64,000 nucleotides of DNA from Roseovarius marisflavi (GCF_900142625.1 NZ_FRBN01000001.1:124001-188000); one strand, 5' to 3'. Shown: positions 47,893 through 57,098, numbered from the stretch's first letter. Notes: generated by a model not told the origin, from the letters alone. Numbers and translations are program-made.

Positions 47893-48348
47893 TCAGGCGC
47901 AGGAACTTTGGGCTTTGGCCTGTTCCATCGCCTCGACGGCGGCTTCGAGAGTGAGAAGGATCGAGGCGTGGCGGTTCTTGTAATCGCGCGCCGGTCGCAA
48001 CACCTCGAGGCCGTCGAACGGCGGGGGCGGTGTCGGGCCGTCGTGTTTCAGCATCTCTTTCAGCGCGTCACGCGCCGCTGTCACCTGCGCCAGATTACAG
48101 CCGATGATATGCTCGCCCACCACGGAGGCGGCCGCTTGACCCAGGGCGCAGGCCTTGACCTCGGCGGCATAGTCGCTGATGCGGCCATTCTCGCAGGTGA
48201 TATCGACGGTCACCGTCGAACCACAGAGTGGGGCACGCCGTTTGACGCTTGCATCCGGCGCACCAAGCCGCCCGTGATGGGGAATATCCGCCGCGAGCGC
48301 GAGAATGCGCGCCGAGTAGAGTTTGATCAGGTCAGTTTCGCCGCTCAT
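47893..48348 (-). CDS. NifU-like Fe-S cluster scaffold protein
   Basis: A 151-residue IscU/NifU N-terminal domain protein from the ATG at 48348; the frame runs 9 residues further. Cluster-binding cysteines are expected in APLCGSTVTVDI, VKACALGQAAASVVGEHIIG (ACALG-type motif) and the final SSCA, with an Asp/Lys region VTAARDALKEML. The ligand pattern differs from classical SufU/IscU because the last Cys is at the chain end. No suf genes are adjacent. It is divergent from hisI, 67 nt apart. Confidence 0.82.
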   Translation of the reverse strand: MSGETDLIKLYSARILALAADIPHHGRLGAPDASVKRRAPLCGSTVTVDITCENGRISDYAAEVKACALGQAAASVVGEHIIGCNLAQVTAARDALKEMLKHDGPTPPPPFDGLEVLRPARDYKNRHASILLTLEAAVEAMEQAKAQSSCA

Positions 48349-48415
48349 GGCTTTCCCTTTCGGTTCTGACCCCATAAATAGGCCTCAGACGCGCAGATGC
48401 AAAAGGTTTTCCGCA

Positions 48416-48784
48416 ATGGACTTTGATCCGGCCACACTAAAGTATGACGCGAACGGGTTGATCCCGGCGATTGCCCAGGATGCGACAAGCGGTGAGGTTC
48501 TTATGATGGCCTGGATGAATGGCGAGGCGGTGGCACGCACGCTTGCAACCGGGCGCGTGACCTACTGGAGCCGCTCGCGCCAGGCGTTCTGGATCAAGGG
48601 CGAAACCAGCGGACATGTGCAGAACTTGGTGGATTTCCGGGTGGATTGCGACCGTGATTGTCTTTTGGTCACGGTCAATCAGGTCGGGCCGGCCTGTCAT
48701 ACCAACCGGCGCAGCTGTTTTTACAAGGCTGTGCGGAATGGTGATGAAATCGAGATCATGGCGCCGATGGATAGCGCAGGTTGA
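48416..48784 (+). CDS. hisI: Phosphoribosyl-AMP cyclohydrolase
   Basis: Third step of histidine biosynthesis, opening the purine ring of phosphoribosyl-AMP. It has 122 residues from the ATG at 48416. Motifs are LMMAWMNGEAVARTLATGRV, YWSRSRQAFWIKGETSGHVQ and the metal-binding DCDRDCLLVTVNQVGPACHT with later RRSCFY. It is the stand-alone HisI form without the HisE pyrophosphohydrolase domain, and it lies away from other his genes. Confidence 0.96.
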   Translation: MDFDPATLKYDANGLIPAIAQDATSGEVLMMAWMNGEAVARTLATGRVTYWSRSRQAFWIKGETSGHVQNLVDFRVDCDRDCLLVTVNQVGPACHTNRRSCFYKAVRNGDEIEIMAPMDSAG

Positions 48785-48903
48785 GTATTTTGGAACGGTG
48801 AAAGCCTGTAATGCCATAATTTCGTCATGTTTTATCCAGCAAAGCGACACATTCAAAAGGCAGTTTGGTACGCACTGTTTAGCAAACAAAGGCGGATCAT
48901 CTC

Positions 48904-49029
48904 ATGCAACATATTAAACAGGGCTACCGCGGTTTGGGTGTTCTGGTGAACGTCAATGCCGATTTGCTGTTATATGTGACAACGCTTGTGATCGCGTTTG
49001 CCTGCGCGGGATTTGTGGCAGCCCTTTGA
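48904..49029 (+). CDS. Short membrane peptide, 41 residues, unknown
   Basis: A 41-residue ORF starting MQHIKQGYRGLGVLVNVNAD, then one hydrophobic helix LLLYVTTLVIAFACAGFVAA to the end. AAAGGCGG about 12 nt upstream may serve as ribosome binding site. The charged, aromatic N-terminal part followed by a helix resembles small peptides I associate with Rhodobacteraceae, but I know no function. It lies between hisI and bamA on the same strand. It is about as long as the 40-residue ORF at 47083 but shares no obvious sequence with it. Confidence 0.6.
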   Translation: MQHIKQGYRGLGVLVNVNADLLLYVTTLVIAFACAGFVAAL

Positions 49030-49058
49030 TATTGACATTTGGGGCGGCAACTCGCGTT

Positions 49059-49105
49059 TTGACAAGGCCAGACAGACGCGGTACTGACATCCTCAATAGG
49101 ATGTC
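49059..49105 (+). promoter_or_regulatory. Candidate bamA promoter and leader hairpin
   Basis: TTGACA (49059-49064) with 17 nt before TACTGA (49082-49087) is a possible -35/-10 pair; another TTGACA is at 49032. GACATCCT-CAAT-AGGATGTC (49086-49105) is a perfect 8-bp hairpin ending 16 nt before the bamA ATG. The hairpin overlaps the supposed -10, so at most one of the two readings may hold. Confidence 0.35.
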
Positions 49106-49121
49106 TGACTGGGTTTGAGAA

Positions 49122-51449
49122 ATGAAACATTTTGAAGTTGACCGGCCGACGCGCCAGCAGCTCTTTTCTTTTTTGACAAGCATCAAGGCCGCACTCTGTG
49201 CGGTTTTTCTTGTGTTTGCAGTGGTGGCAGGCACCGGGCAAGCCGAGGCACAGTCCTATCGGTTTTCTTCTGTGACGATCGAAGGCAATCAGCGCATCGA
49301 GCCCTCGACGATTCTGTCTTACGCCGGGATCGCCCGCAACGAGACGGTGTCGGCAGGTGAGCTAAACGATGCCTATCAGAGAATTCTGGCCAGCGGTCTT
49401 TTTGAGCGTGCCGAGCTGGTGCCCCAGGGCAATCGTCTTGTGATCCGTGTGACCGAATACCCCACGATCAACCGGATTGCCTTTGAGGGCAATAAAAAGC
49501 TTAAGGATGAAGACCTTGAAGAGTTCATCAAGAGCCGCGTGCGCCAGGTCTACAGCCCGACACAAGCGGAGCGTGATGCTGCGACCCTGGCCGAAGCCTA
49601 TGCGCAGAATGGTCGCGTGTCGGCGCGCATTACCCCCAGGGTGATCCGCCGCAGCGACAACCGCGTTGATCTTATATTCGAGGTTTTCGAGGGCGGAAAA
49701 GTCGAGGTTCAGCGCATCGGATTTGTCGGCAACCGCGCCTATTCGGATCGCCGCCTGCGGCGTGTGATTGAAAGCAAGCAAACCGGCCTTTTGCGCGCGC
49801 TGATTGAGCGCGACACCTTTGTCGAGGATCGCCTGCTGTTTGACAAACAAGTCCTGACCGATTTCTATAACTCGCGCGGCTATGTCGATTTCCGGGTCAC
49901 CGGCACCAATGCCGAGCTTGCGCGCGAGCGCGACGCCTATTTCGTGACCTTTAACGTTCAGGAAGGCCAGCAATTCAGATTCGGCGAAATCTCCACAGTA
50001 AGCGAGATGAACGGTGTTGAAGCCGAGCCCTATCACGACGCGTTGAAAGTGCGCCCCGGTGTGGTTTATTCGCCAACGCTGGTGGAAAGCTCAATCGCCA
50101 GAATGGAGCGCCTGGCAATCAAGAATGGGGTTGATTTTCTGCGTGTTGATCCTCGCATCACCCGCAATGACCGTGATCTCACACTCGATGTGGAATTTGT
50201 CCTGACTCGCGGGCCGCGGATTTTTGTCGAACGCATTGATATTGAAGGCAACACCACCACCCTTGATCGTGTGATCCGTCGCCAGTTCGATGTCGTCGAG
50301 GGCGACCCCTTCAACCCGCGTGCCATCCGTCAGGCTGCAGACCGCATTCGCGCGCTGCGCTTTTTCTCGGACGTGAATGTCAACGCGCGCGAGGGCTCGC
50401 GCCCCGATCAGGTTGTGATCGAAACCGATGTCGAGGAAACAACCACAGGCAACGTGTCGGTCGGCCTCAGCTTTTCGACCAATGCCGGACCCGGTGTTGC
50501 GCTTGGCTTTAGCGAGCGAAACTTTATTGGCCGGGGGCAGTCGCTGAACGCTCAGATTGCGGCAAGTGCGGATAGGATCAACTATAATCTAGGCTTTCTG
50601 GAACCCGCATTTCTTGGCCGGGATGTAGCTTTTGGGCTTGATTTCGCTCTGCAGCAAACCAACAGCGACAATAGCCTGTTTGACACAACAATCGGTACGT
50701 TTCGCCCAAGCCTGACCTTCCCGGTCAGTGAAAATGGTCGCCTGGGTATTTTCTACAGTGCCGCCTACGAGGATATGTCGGATTATAACGGCGTATCGGG
50801 CATCCTGCAGTCCGAGGTCAATCAAGGCGACCTGTGGACAAGCGCCTTGGGGTACCAGTTTTCTTATGACACACGACGCACCGGGCTGAACCCGAATGCG
50901 GGTGTTTTGCTGGCCTTTGGTCAGGAAGTCGCCGGGCTTGGCGGCGATAACGAGTTCATCAAGAGCACGGGCCGTCTGGTCGGGCAGACCACTGTCATGA
51001 ACGAGGATGTGACCCTTAGGGCTATTCTTGAGGGCGGTGCAATCGAATTTAAGAAAGGCCAGAACAGTCGTTTTCTGAACCGCTTTAATGGTCAGGTCAT
51101 CCGTGGGTTTGAACCCAACGGGATCGGCCCCTCTGAAAACGGCGAGCTTTTGGGGGGCGATTATTTTGCGGCTCTCAAGCTTGAGGCGGACTTTCCGCTT
51201 GGCTTGCCAGATGAATATGGCATCACGGGCGGCGCGTTTTATGACGTCGGCTCGATCTGGGGAATTGATAAGAGGAATGCGACCGGGGTCGTCTCTTCCA
51301 CCGGGTTTAATGATCGCCACGTCATTGGTTTTTCGATCTTCTGGTCATCGCCTTTCGGCCCCCTTCGGATGAACTTTTCCAATGCCCTCAAGAAAGAACC
51401 TGGCGATATCGAGCAGGTGTTTGATCTGACGGTCAAAACGGAGTTCTGA
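49122..51449 (+). CDS. bamA: Outer membrane protein assembly factor BamA
   Basis: Essential beta-barrel insertase of the outer membrane, 775 residues. A long signal peptide ends near residue 43 (GTGQAEAQ). Five POTRA domains follow to about residue 430, each with the pattern seen in VTIEGNQRIEPSTILSYAGI, IAFEGNKKLKDEDLEEFIKS and IDIEGNTTTLDRVIRRQFDV. The 16-strand barrel has the conserved VIRGFEPNGIGP (VRGF loop) and ends with FDLTVKTEF, the typical C-terminal aromatic signal. It is the first gene of bamA-skp-fabZ-lpxA-lpxI-lpxB; rseP, often just upstream, is absent here. Confidence 0.97.
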   Translation: MKHFEVDRPTRQQLFSFLTSIKAALCAVFLVFAVVAGTGQAEAQSYRFSSVTIEGNQRIEPSTILSYAGIARNETVSAGELNDAYQRILASGLFERAELVPQGNRLVIRVTEYPTINRIAFEGNKKLKDEDLEEFIKSRVRQVYSPTQAERDAATLAEAYAQNGRVSARITPRVIRRSDNRVDLIFEVFEGGKVEVQRIGFVGNRAYSDRRLRRVIESKQTGLLRALIERDTFVEDRLLFDKQVLTDFYNSRGYVDFRVTGTNAELARERDAYFVTFNVQEGQQFRFGEISTVSEMNGVEAEPYHDALKVRPGVVYSPTLVESSIARMERLAIKNGVDFLRVDPRITRNDRDLTLDVEFVLTRGPRIFVERIDIEGNTTTLDRVIRRQFDVVEGDPFNPRAIRQAADRIRALRFFSDVNVNAREGSRPDQVVIETDVEETTTGNVSVGLSFSTNAGPGVALGFSERNFIGRGQSLNAQIAASADRINYNLGFLEPAFLGRDVAFGLDFALQQTNSDNSLFDTTIGTFRPSLTFPVSENGRLGIFYSAAYEDMSDYNGVSGILQSEVNQGDLWTSALGYQFSYDTRRTGLNPNAGVLLAFGQEVAGLGGDNEFIKSTGRLVGQTTVMNEDVTLRAILEGGAIEFKKGQNSRFLNRFNGQVIRGFEPNGIGPSENGELLGGDYFAALKLEADFPLGLPDEYGITGGAFYDVGSIWGIDKRNATGVVSSTGFNDRHVIGFSIFWSSPFGPLRMNFSNALKKEPGDIEQVFDLTVKTEF

Positions 51450-51451
51450 TC

Positions 51452-52045
51452 ATGTGGCGGAGCCTTGCCTTTGCGGGGTTCCTGCTCGCGCTCCTTGGTG
51501 GGGGTGCTGCCCCTGTCGCAGCCCAGCCAACTGGCGTCGTGCAAAGCGATATTCTCATCCTCGATCCGGAGCGGTTGTTAAATGAGACGCTCTATGGCCG
51601 CCGCCTTCTTGAAGGCATTCAGGAAGACCGTGAGACGCTGGTTGCGCATAACCGCCGTATCGAAGCCGAGCTTGAAGACGAGGAACAGGCGCTCACCGAG
51701 CGCCGCCCGAGCTTGTCGGCGGCTGAGTTTCGCGACCTCGCCGACACCTTTGACCGCAAAGTGCAGCAGTTGCGCCAGAATAGCGAGCGCATGTCACGCG
51801 ACCTTGAGCGGCAACGTGAAATTGCCCCGGCTCAGTTCATGCGCGTGATCGAGCCTGTGCTCGCCGACATCCTGAGCGATTCCGGTGGCGTGGTGATCAT
51901 GGATGTGCGGGCGGTTCTGTTGGGCTCTGGTGTGGCCGATATCACCGACCTTGCCATCGAACGGGTCAACGCGCAAATTGGCGAGGGTCCGGAAAATGGC
52001 CCGACGCGCAACACGGTGACGCCGCCCAAATCGCCAGGCGATTAG
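51452..52045 (+). CDS. skp: OmpH/Skp-family periplasmic chaperone
   Basis: Holdase for unfolded outer-membrane proteins on the way to BamA, 197 residues. The signal peptide ends near residue 26 (GGGAAPVAAQ). The mature protein starts with a strand containing SDILILDPERLLNETLYGRR. A long, charged coiled-coil region follows (residues 60-130: HNRRIEAELEDEEQALTERR). A conserved strand near the end reads GGVVIMDVRAVLLGSGVADI. It starts 2 nt after bamA. Confidence 0.9.
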   Translation: MWRSLAFAGFLLALLGGGAAPVAAQPTGVVQSDILILDPERLLNETLYGRRLLEGIQEDRETLVAHNRRIEAELEDEEQALTERRPSLSAAEFRDLADTFDRKVQQLRQNSERMSRDLERQREIAPAQFMRVIEPVLADILSDSGGVVIMDVRAVLLGSGVADITDLAIERVNAQIGEGPENGPTRNTVTPPKSPGD

Positions 52046-52111
52046 GCTATCTTGCCCCCATCCTGTCCTGTTGTTAGGGACGTGATCAGATCGACGCAAT
52101 GAGGATTATCC

Positions 52112-52576
52112 ATGACCGAGCCACTTAAATCCGCCGATATCCACCTGATCCAGCGGCTAATTCCGCATCGCTATCCGTTCCTCCTTGTGGATAAGGTGGT
52201 CGATATCGACGGTTTTCAAAGCGCGCGCGGAATCAAGAATGTCACCATGAACGAGCCGCATTTTCAGGGGCATTTTCCGGGCAAGCCGATCATGCCGGGC
52301 GTGACAATCGTCGAGGCCATGGCCCAGACCGCCGCGGTGATGGTTGGCACGGCGCTCGGCATGGAAGACCGCAACATGCTGGTCTATTTCATGGCGATTG
52401 ATAATTGCAAGTTCCGCCGCATGGTGGTGCCGGGCGATGTGCTCGAAATGCATCTCACGACCGTGCGCGGCAAGCCGGGTGGCAAGGTCTGGAAGTTCAG
52501 CGGCAAGGCCGAGGTCGAGGGCGAAATGGCCGCCGAAGCGGAATTCACAGCGATGATGGATCTCCCCAAAGAGTGA
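52112..52576 (+). CDS. fabZ: 3-hydroxyacyl-[ACP] dehydratase FabZ
   Basis: Hot-dog-fold dehydratase of fatty acid synthesis; also shares the hydroxyacyl-ACP pool used for lipid A. It has 154 residues. The catalytic histidine is in [18 protein letters not shown] (H of GHFP) and the glutamate in [25 protein letters not shown] is the family start. Its stop codon overlaps the lpxA GTG start. Co-location with lpx genes balances phospholipid and lipid A synthesis. Confidence 0.97.
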   Translation: MTEPLKSADIHLIQRLIPHRYPFLLVDKVVDIDGFQSARGIKNVTMNEPHFQGHFPGKPIMPGVTIVEAMAQTAAVMVGTALGMEDRNMLVYFMAIDNCKFRRMVVPGDVLEMHLTTVRGKPGGKVWKFSGKAEVEGEMAAEAEFTAMMDLPKE

Positions 52577-53376
52577 CCCCGGTGACCGATACAGCGATCC
52601 ACCCCACAGCCTTTATAGAGCCGGGCGCCATCATCGGCGAGGGGTGCCGGATCGGCCCGTTCTGTCATGTTGGCCCGGATGTTCGGCTTGGTGACAGGGT
52701 GGTGCTCAAGTCGCATGTTGTGGTGGCCGGTCACACGGTTTTGGGCGAGGAGACGGTGATCTTTCCCTTCGCCTGCATTGGCGAGGTGCCCCAGGATCTG
52801 AAATTCAAGGGCGAAACGACGCAGCTCATCGTTGGGGCGCGCAATCGCATTCGTGAGCATGTCACGATGAATACCGGCACCAGTGGCGGCGGCGGCATTA
52901 CCCGTATCGGCGACGATGGGCTCTTCATGGCCGGGTGTCACGTGGCGCATGATGTCCAGATTGGCAACCGCGTGGTGCTGGTTAACAGCGCCGCTTTGGC
53001 CGGGCATTGCCTTATCGAGGATGACGTCATCATCGGTGGGCTGTCGGGGGTGCATCAATTTGTGCGCATCGGGCAGGGCGCAATCATCGGGGCGGTGACG
53101 ATGGTGACCAACGATGTCATCCCCTATGGCCTTGTGCAGTCGCCGCGCGGGGTCCTGGATGGGCTGAACCTTGTGGGCCTGAAACGCCGGGGGGCGTCAC
53201 GATCTGATACCCTTGCCTTGCGCGCGGCGTTTCAGATGCTGGCGCAGGGCGAGGGGACCTTCCAGGATCGTGCATCCCGTCTGGGCGAAGAAACAGAAAG
53301 CCCCTATGTCCGCCATATTTTCGAGTTTGTGACGAGTCAAAGGGACCGCACCTATCTGACACCAGGGCAGAACTAG
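52573..53376 (+). CDS. lpxA: UDP-N-acetylglucosamine acyltransferase LpxA
   Basis: First step of lipid A synthesis, adding a 3-hydroxyacyl chain to UDP-GlcNAc. It has 267 residues from a GTG at 52573, which overlaps the fabZ stop (GTGA); the frame is open further upstream inside fabZ but that is not coding. Left-handed beta-helix hexapeptide repeats are clear ([20 protein letters not shown]). The catalytic histidine lies in the [16 protein letters not shown] to [10 protein letters not shown] region. The C-terminal helices follow with [14 protein letters not shown]. Confidence 0.95.
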   Translation: MTPVTDTAIHPTAFIEPGAIIGEGCRIGPFCHVGPDVRLGDRVVLKSHVVVAGHTVLGEETVIFPFACIGEVPQDLKFKGETTQLIVGARNRIREHVTMNTGTSGGGGITRIGDDGLFMAGCHVAHDVQIGNRVVLVNSAALAGHCLIEDDVIIGGLSGVHQFVRIGQGAIIGAVTMVTNDVIPYGLVQSPRGVLDGLNLVGLKRRGASRSDTLALRAAFQMLAQGEGTFQDRASRLGEETESPYVRHIFEFVTSQRDRTYLTPGQN

Positions 53377-53379
53377 GGA

Positions 53380-54186
53380 ATGTCCGGGCGTCTGGCCATT
53401 CTGGCGTGTGGCGGCGGTTTGCCTGTCGCCTTGGCGCGCCACTGCCCGGAGGCGCTTTTGATTTGTTTTGCCGGCGTGCCGCATCGCCTTGGACCGGCGG
53501 CCAGAGAGCATCGGCTCGAGAAATTAGGGGCTTTGACTGAGGCGCTTCATGATGCCGGAGTCACGCGGATTGTTCTGGCCGGACATCTGCCACGTCCCAC
53601 TCTTGATCCGTCGGATTTTGATGCGCTGACGACTTCCTTTGCGCCGCGCCTGATGGCTGGGATGCAGGGCGGTGATGACGCGCTTTTGACCAGCGTTATC
53701 GCGGTGTTCGAGGAGCAGGGGTTTACCGTTCTTGGCGCGCACGAGCTCTTGCCTGATCTCACCGCCGGTGAGGGGCTTTGCGTCGGTCCCGTGCCCGATG
53801 AACTGGCCGAGGCGGATGCCGCCCGCGCCGCCGATATTCTTGCCGCGCTGTCGCCGCTTGATATCGGGCAGGGCTGTGTCGTGGCGGGCGGGCAATGCCT
53901 CGGGATTGAAACCTTGCAGGGCACAGATGCTCTTTTGGGTTTTGTCGCCACGACCGATCCCGCGTATCGCCCCAAGGCGCCGGGCGTGTTTGTCAAAGCG
54001 GCCAAGCGCGGGCAGGATTTGCGCGTCGACATGCCCGCCATCGGCCCCGGCACCATTGCCGGTGTTGCGGCTGCGGGGCTTGCCGGCCTGATGATCGAGC
54101 CGGGGCGCGTGATGATCCTTGAGCGTGAAAAGACCCTTGCCGCCCTTTCCGAGTTCGGGCTTTTCCTCGTGGCCCGGACGTTCTGA
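53380..54186 (+). CDS. lpxI: UDP-2,3-diacylglucosamine pyrophosphatase LpxI
   Basis: Cleaves UDP-2,3-diacylglucosamine to lipid X, the alphaproteobacterial replacement for LpxH. It has 268 residues of the former DUF1009 family. Motifs are RLAILACGGGLPVALARHCP at the start, VVAGGQCLGIETLQGTDALL in the middle, and VFVKAAKRGQDLRVDMPAIG then GPGTIAGVAAAGLAGLMIE-type end. It sits between lpxA and lpxB, 3 nt after lpxA and with 1-nt overlap with lpxB. Confidence 0.95.
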   Translation: MSGRLAILACGGGLPVALARHCPEALLICFAGVPHRLGPAAREHRLEKLGALTEALHDAGVTRIVLAGHLPRPTLDPSDFDALTTSFAPRLMAGMQGGDDALLTSVIAVFEEQGFTVLGAHELLPDLTAGEGLCVGPVPDELAEADAARAADILAALSPLDIGQGCVVAGGQCLGIETLQGTDALLGFVATTDPAYRPKAPGVFVKAAKRGQDLRVDMPAIGPGTIAGVAAAGLAGLMIEPGRVMILEREKTLAALSEFGLFLVARTF

Positions 54187-55361
54187 TGCGAATTTTCCTG
54201 ATTGCGGGCGAAGCCTCTGGCGATAGGCTTGGGGCGGCGCTCATGGCTGGGCTCACCTCCCTGACAGAGGTCGAATTTTCCGGCGTTGGCGGCCCCTTGA
54301 TGGAGGCCGAGGGCCTGCAAAGCCTGTTTCCGATGGACGAGCTGAGCGTGATGGGCCTTGCCGAGGTCTTGCCGAAATACCCGGCGCTCAAACGACGGCT
54401 GAACCAGACCGCCGAGGCCGCCCTTGCCTTTGCGCCCGATATTCTGATCACCATCGACAGCCCCGATTTCTGCCTGCGCGTCGCCCGCCGCGTCAAGGCC
54501 GCAAGCGCGGTCCGCACGGTGCATTACGTGGCCCCTTCGGTCTGGGCGTGGCGCGCGGGGCGGGCCGCGAAGATGGCGCGGGTGATCGACCATGTGCTCG
54601 CACTCTTGCCGTTCGAGCCGCCCCTTATGACAGCCGCCGGGATGGAGTGTGACTTTGTCGGCCATCCGGTGGTGGCCGAGCCGTGCCCAAGTGCGGCCGA
54701 TGCAGCCGCGTTTCGTGCCCGCCATGGCATCACCGGGGAACCGCTCTTGATGGTTCTGCCCGGATCGCGCCGGGGCGAGGTAAGCCGCCTGACGCCGATC
54801 TTTGGCGAGGTGATTGCCCGGCTGGCGATTGAGCGACCTGATACACGCCTGATCCTGCCCACCTTGCGGCATCTGGCCCCGCTGGTGCGCGATATGGTTG
54901 CCGACTGGCCAATAGAGCCGCTGATTCTCGCCCCGTACGAGGGACAGACTGCGGCGGCGTTTACAGAGCAAAAAGCCTGTGCCATTCACGCCGCCGACTG
55001 GGCGCTTGCGGCCTCGGGCGCGGTCTCGCTTGAGCTGGCAGCGGCGCGCACGCCGATGGTGATTGCCTATGACATGAACTGGCTTAGCCGCACCCTGATT
55101 TCGCGCATGCTCAAGGTGGATACTCTGACGCTGGTCAATCTGGTGAGCGAAACCCGCGCCGTGCCGGAATTCATCGGCAAGGCCTGTCGCGCAGAGCTTA
55201 TCACGCCTGCGCTGCTAAAGCTGATGGAGGAGCCGGGCGCGCAAGTCGCGGCCATGGAAACCACGCTTGAGCGGCTTGGGATGGGCGGCGAGGCACCGGG
55301 CCTGAGGGCGGCCCGCGCCGTTTTGAACCGCGCGCCTACTTGCCGTCTTCAGGGGCGGTGA
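54186..55361 (+). CDS. lpxB: Lipid-A-disaccharide synthase LpxB
   Basis: Glycosyltransferase family 19 enzyme that joins lipid X and UDP-diacylglucosamine, 391 residues. Motifs are FLIAGEASGDRLGAALMAGL at the start, VMGLAEVLPKYPALKRRL, VHYVAPSVWAWRAGRA and LMVLPGSRRGEVSRL. The UDP-binding region ASGAVSLELAAARTPMVIAY is near residue 280. It ends the bamA-lpxB operon, and its last 26 nt overlap the convergent DUF2059 gene. Confidence 0.96.
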   Translation: MRIFLIAGEASGDRLGAALMAGLTSLTEVEFSGVGGPLMEAEGLQSLFPMDELSVMGLAEVLPKYPALKRRLNQTAEAALAFAPDILITIDSPDFCLRVARRVKAASAVRTVHYVAPSVWAWRAGRAAKMARVIDHVLALLPFEPPLMTAAGMECDFVGHPVVAEPCPSAADAAAFRARHGITGEPLLMVLPGSRRGEVSRLTPIFGEVIARLAIERPDTRLILPTLRHLAPLVRDMVADWPIEPLILAPYEGQTAAAFTEQKACAIHAADWALAASGAVSLELAAARTPMVIAYDMNWLSRTLISRMLKVDTLTLVNLVSETRAVPEFIGKACRAELITPALLKLMEEPGAQVAAMETTLERLGMGGEAPGLRAARAVLNRAPTCRLQGR

Positions 55362-55827
55362 TCGCCTCGATCTTGGGCATCATCACCGGCATTGCCTTTT
55401 GCAACACGGCCGAGATCATCGGCTGTTGGATCTGCGCAAGCTGGGGCATCTTTTCCATCACCGCGCGGCCATGCTCTGACATATAAAAATCGCGCAGCGC
55501 GGTCAGTTCTTCGAGCGTCATCAGATCGGCCATGATCTTGTCCTGCTGAAGCATGACTTCGGTCAGCGGCTGGGTCAGCTCGTCGGAAAACAGCTTTTCG
55601 ATCTGGCTGATCTGTTCGGGTGACATCGGCTGGCGATTTTGGGCCATTTGCTGGATCATCGGGGTCCAGAGTTGGCGGATGAAATTCTGAATGTCCATGT
55701 CTTTCATGGTCGCCTCGACGTATTCCTTGGCGATGGCCACGCGGGCATCTTTGGCGTCGCTGGCAGTGTCGGCAGAGGCGGGAACGGCAAGGCAAAGGGC
55801 CGTGGCGGCCCCAATAAGAAATCGCAT
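55336..55827 (-). CDS. DUF2059 periplasmic protein
   Basis: A 163-residue exported protein. The signal peptide is MRFLIGAATALCLAVPASAD, cleaved near residue 19. The mature chain is helical and Met/Gln rich, with FIRQLWTPMIQQMAQN and the DUF2059 signature SEHGRAVMEKMPQLAQIQQP near residue 115. No enzymatic motif is seen and the function is unknown. The 3' end overlaps lpxB by 26 bp in convergent orientation. Confidence 0.8.
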   Translation of the reverse strand: MRFLIGAATALCLAVPASADTASDAKDARVAIAKEYVEATMKDMDIQNFIRQLWTPMIQQMAQNRQPMSPEQISQIEKLFSDELTQPLTEVMLQQDKIMADLMTLEELTALRDFYMSEHGRAVMEKMPQLAQIQQPMISAVLQKAMPVMMPKIEAITAPEDGK

Positions 55828-55956
55828 TTTAATTCAACTCCAAGGTCATAAATCGCAGTCATGACACCACCTTGCACGGGCGCTGTCAATGCACCACCTT
55901 TGCGTGATGCCTTGCGAAGCCGGTGCAGGGTTGCTATCTGGCTTGAAACAAAACCC

Positions 55957-55977
55957 GATAGATTTGATCGGATAGAT
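55957..55977. repeat. Short direct repeats upstream of the orphan ABC ATPase
   Basis: GATAGAT occurs twice with a 14-bp period (55957-55963 and 55971-55977), and CCGAT-N7-ATCGG forms an inverted repeat across them. The pair ends 11 nt before the GTG start of the ABC ATPase gene. A second direct repeat, CACCACCTT, is at 55865 and 55892. A regulator site is possible. Confidence 0.3.
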
Positions 55978-55988
55978 ATGAGGCCCCG

Positions 55989-57077
55989 GTGCAGACGCAA
56001 AACCCCCGGTTAGAAATCAAGCATCTGGTGCGCCGCTACGAGGGCCGCACCGTGGTCAAGGATGTCTCGCTTCGGGTGATGCCGGGGCAGGTGACCTGTC
56101 TGCTTGGGCCGTCGGGTTGTGGCAAATCAACGACCCTGCGGATGATCGCCGGGGTCGAAATGCAGGATTCGGGCGAGATCTGGGTCGATGGTGTGCTGAT
56201 CTGCGACACCGTGTTTCGCGTCCCCCCCGAGCGGCGCCATATCGGCCTCATGTTTCAGGATTTTGCCCTCTTCCCGCACCTGAGCGTCGCGCAGAACGTG
56301 GCTTTTGGCCTGAGCGGTAACAAGGCGGCGATGGCGGAACGGGTTAAGGAATTGCTTAACCGGGTCGGCATGGGGCGCTATCTTGATGCCTATCCGCACG
56401 AGCTTTCGGGGGGCGAGCAGCAGCGCGTGGCGCTTGCCCGCGCCCTTGCGCCGCGCCCGCGCATCATGCTGATGGACGAGCCGTTTTCCGGGCTTGATAA
56501 CCGTCTGCGCGATGGCATCCGCGACGAAACGCTGGATATCCTGCGCGAAGAGGATACGGCGGTCCTGCTGGTCACCCACGAACCGGAAGAGGCGATGCGC
56601 ATGGCCGATGAAATCGCGCTCATGCGGGATGGGCGGATCGTGCAACAGGGCGCGCCCTATAACATCTACAACGCCCCGGTGGATCGAAGCGCGGTTGCGT
56701 TCTTTAGCGATATCAACGTGATACGTGGCACAGTGCGCGGCGCATTGACCGAAACTCCGTTCGGTCATTTCCTGGCGCCCGGTGTGCCCGATGGTCAAGA
56801 GGTTGAAATCGTCATTCGCCCGCAGCATATCAAGATCGACTTTGATCGCGGCGGCCGGGGCCCCAACCCCACGCCCCAGGATGGCACGCCTGCGCGCGGC
56901 GTGGTGGTGCGGGCGCGCTTTATCGGGTCGGAAAGCCTTGTGGAGTTTCGCATGGATCATGACGGCTCGATCCTGCGGGCGACGGTGCCGAATGTGTTTC
57001 TGCCAAAGCCGGGCAAGCCGCTCTGGCTTATGCTGCGGCGTGATCGCTGTTTCGTCTTTCCGGTCAAGAAAGATTAA
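55989..57077 (+). CDS. ABC transporter ATP-binding protein, Fe(III)/polyamine/thiamine type
   Basis: Cytoplasmic ATPase of a solute importer, 362 residues, with a GTG start. Walker A is GPSGCGKSTT (40-49), the Q-loop is LMFQDFALFPHLS, the signature is LSGGEQQRVALARALA and Walker B is RIMLMDEPFSGLD. The H-loop is VLLVTHEPEEAMRMADEIAL. A TOBE-like C-terminal domain follows from about residue 245, with EIVIRPQHIKID. It is closest in look to FbpC/PotA-type subunits. No permease or binding-protein gene lies next to it, so it is either an orphan or serves a transporter elsewhere. Confidence 0.88.
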   Translation: MQTQNPRLEIKHLVRRYEGRTVVKDVSLRVMPGQVTCLLGPSGCGKSTTLRMIAGVEMQDSGEIWVDGVLICDTVFRVPPERRHIGLMFQDFALFPHLSVAQNVAFGLSGNKAAMAERVKELLNRVGMGRYLDAYPHELSGGEQQRVALARALAPRPRIMLMDEPFSGLDNRLRDGIRDETLDILREEDTAVLLVTHEPEEAMRMADEIALMRDGRIVQQGAPYNIYNAPVDRSAVAFFSDINVIRGTVRGALTETPFGHFLAPGVPDGQEVEIVIRPQHIKIDFDRGGRGPNPTPQDGTPARGVVVRARFIGSESLVEFRMDHDGSILRATVPNVFLPKPGKPLWLMLRRDRCFVFPVKKD

Positions 57078-57098
57078 CGCGAAAGCCCGTTACGCCCG

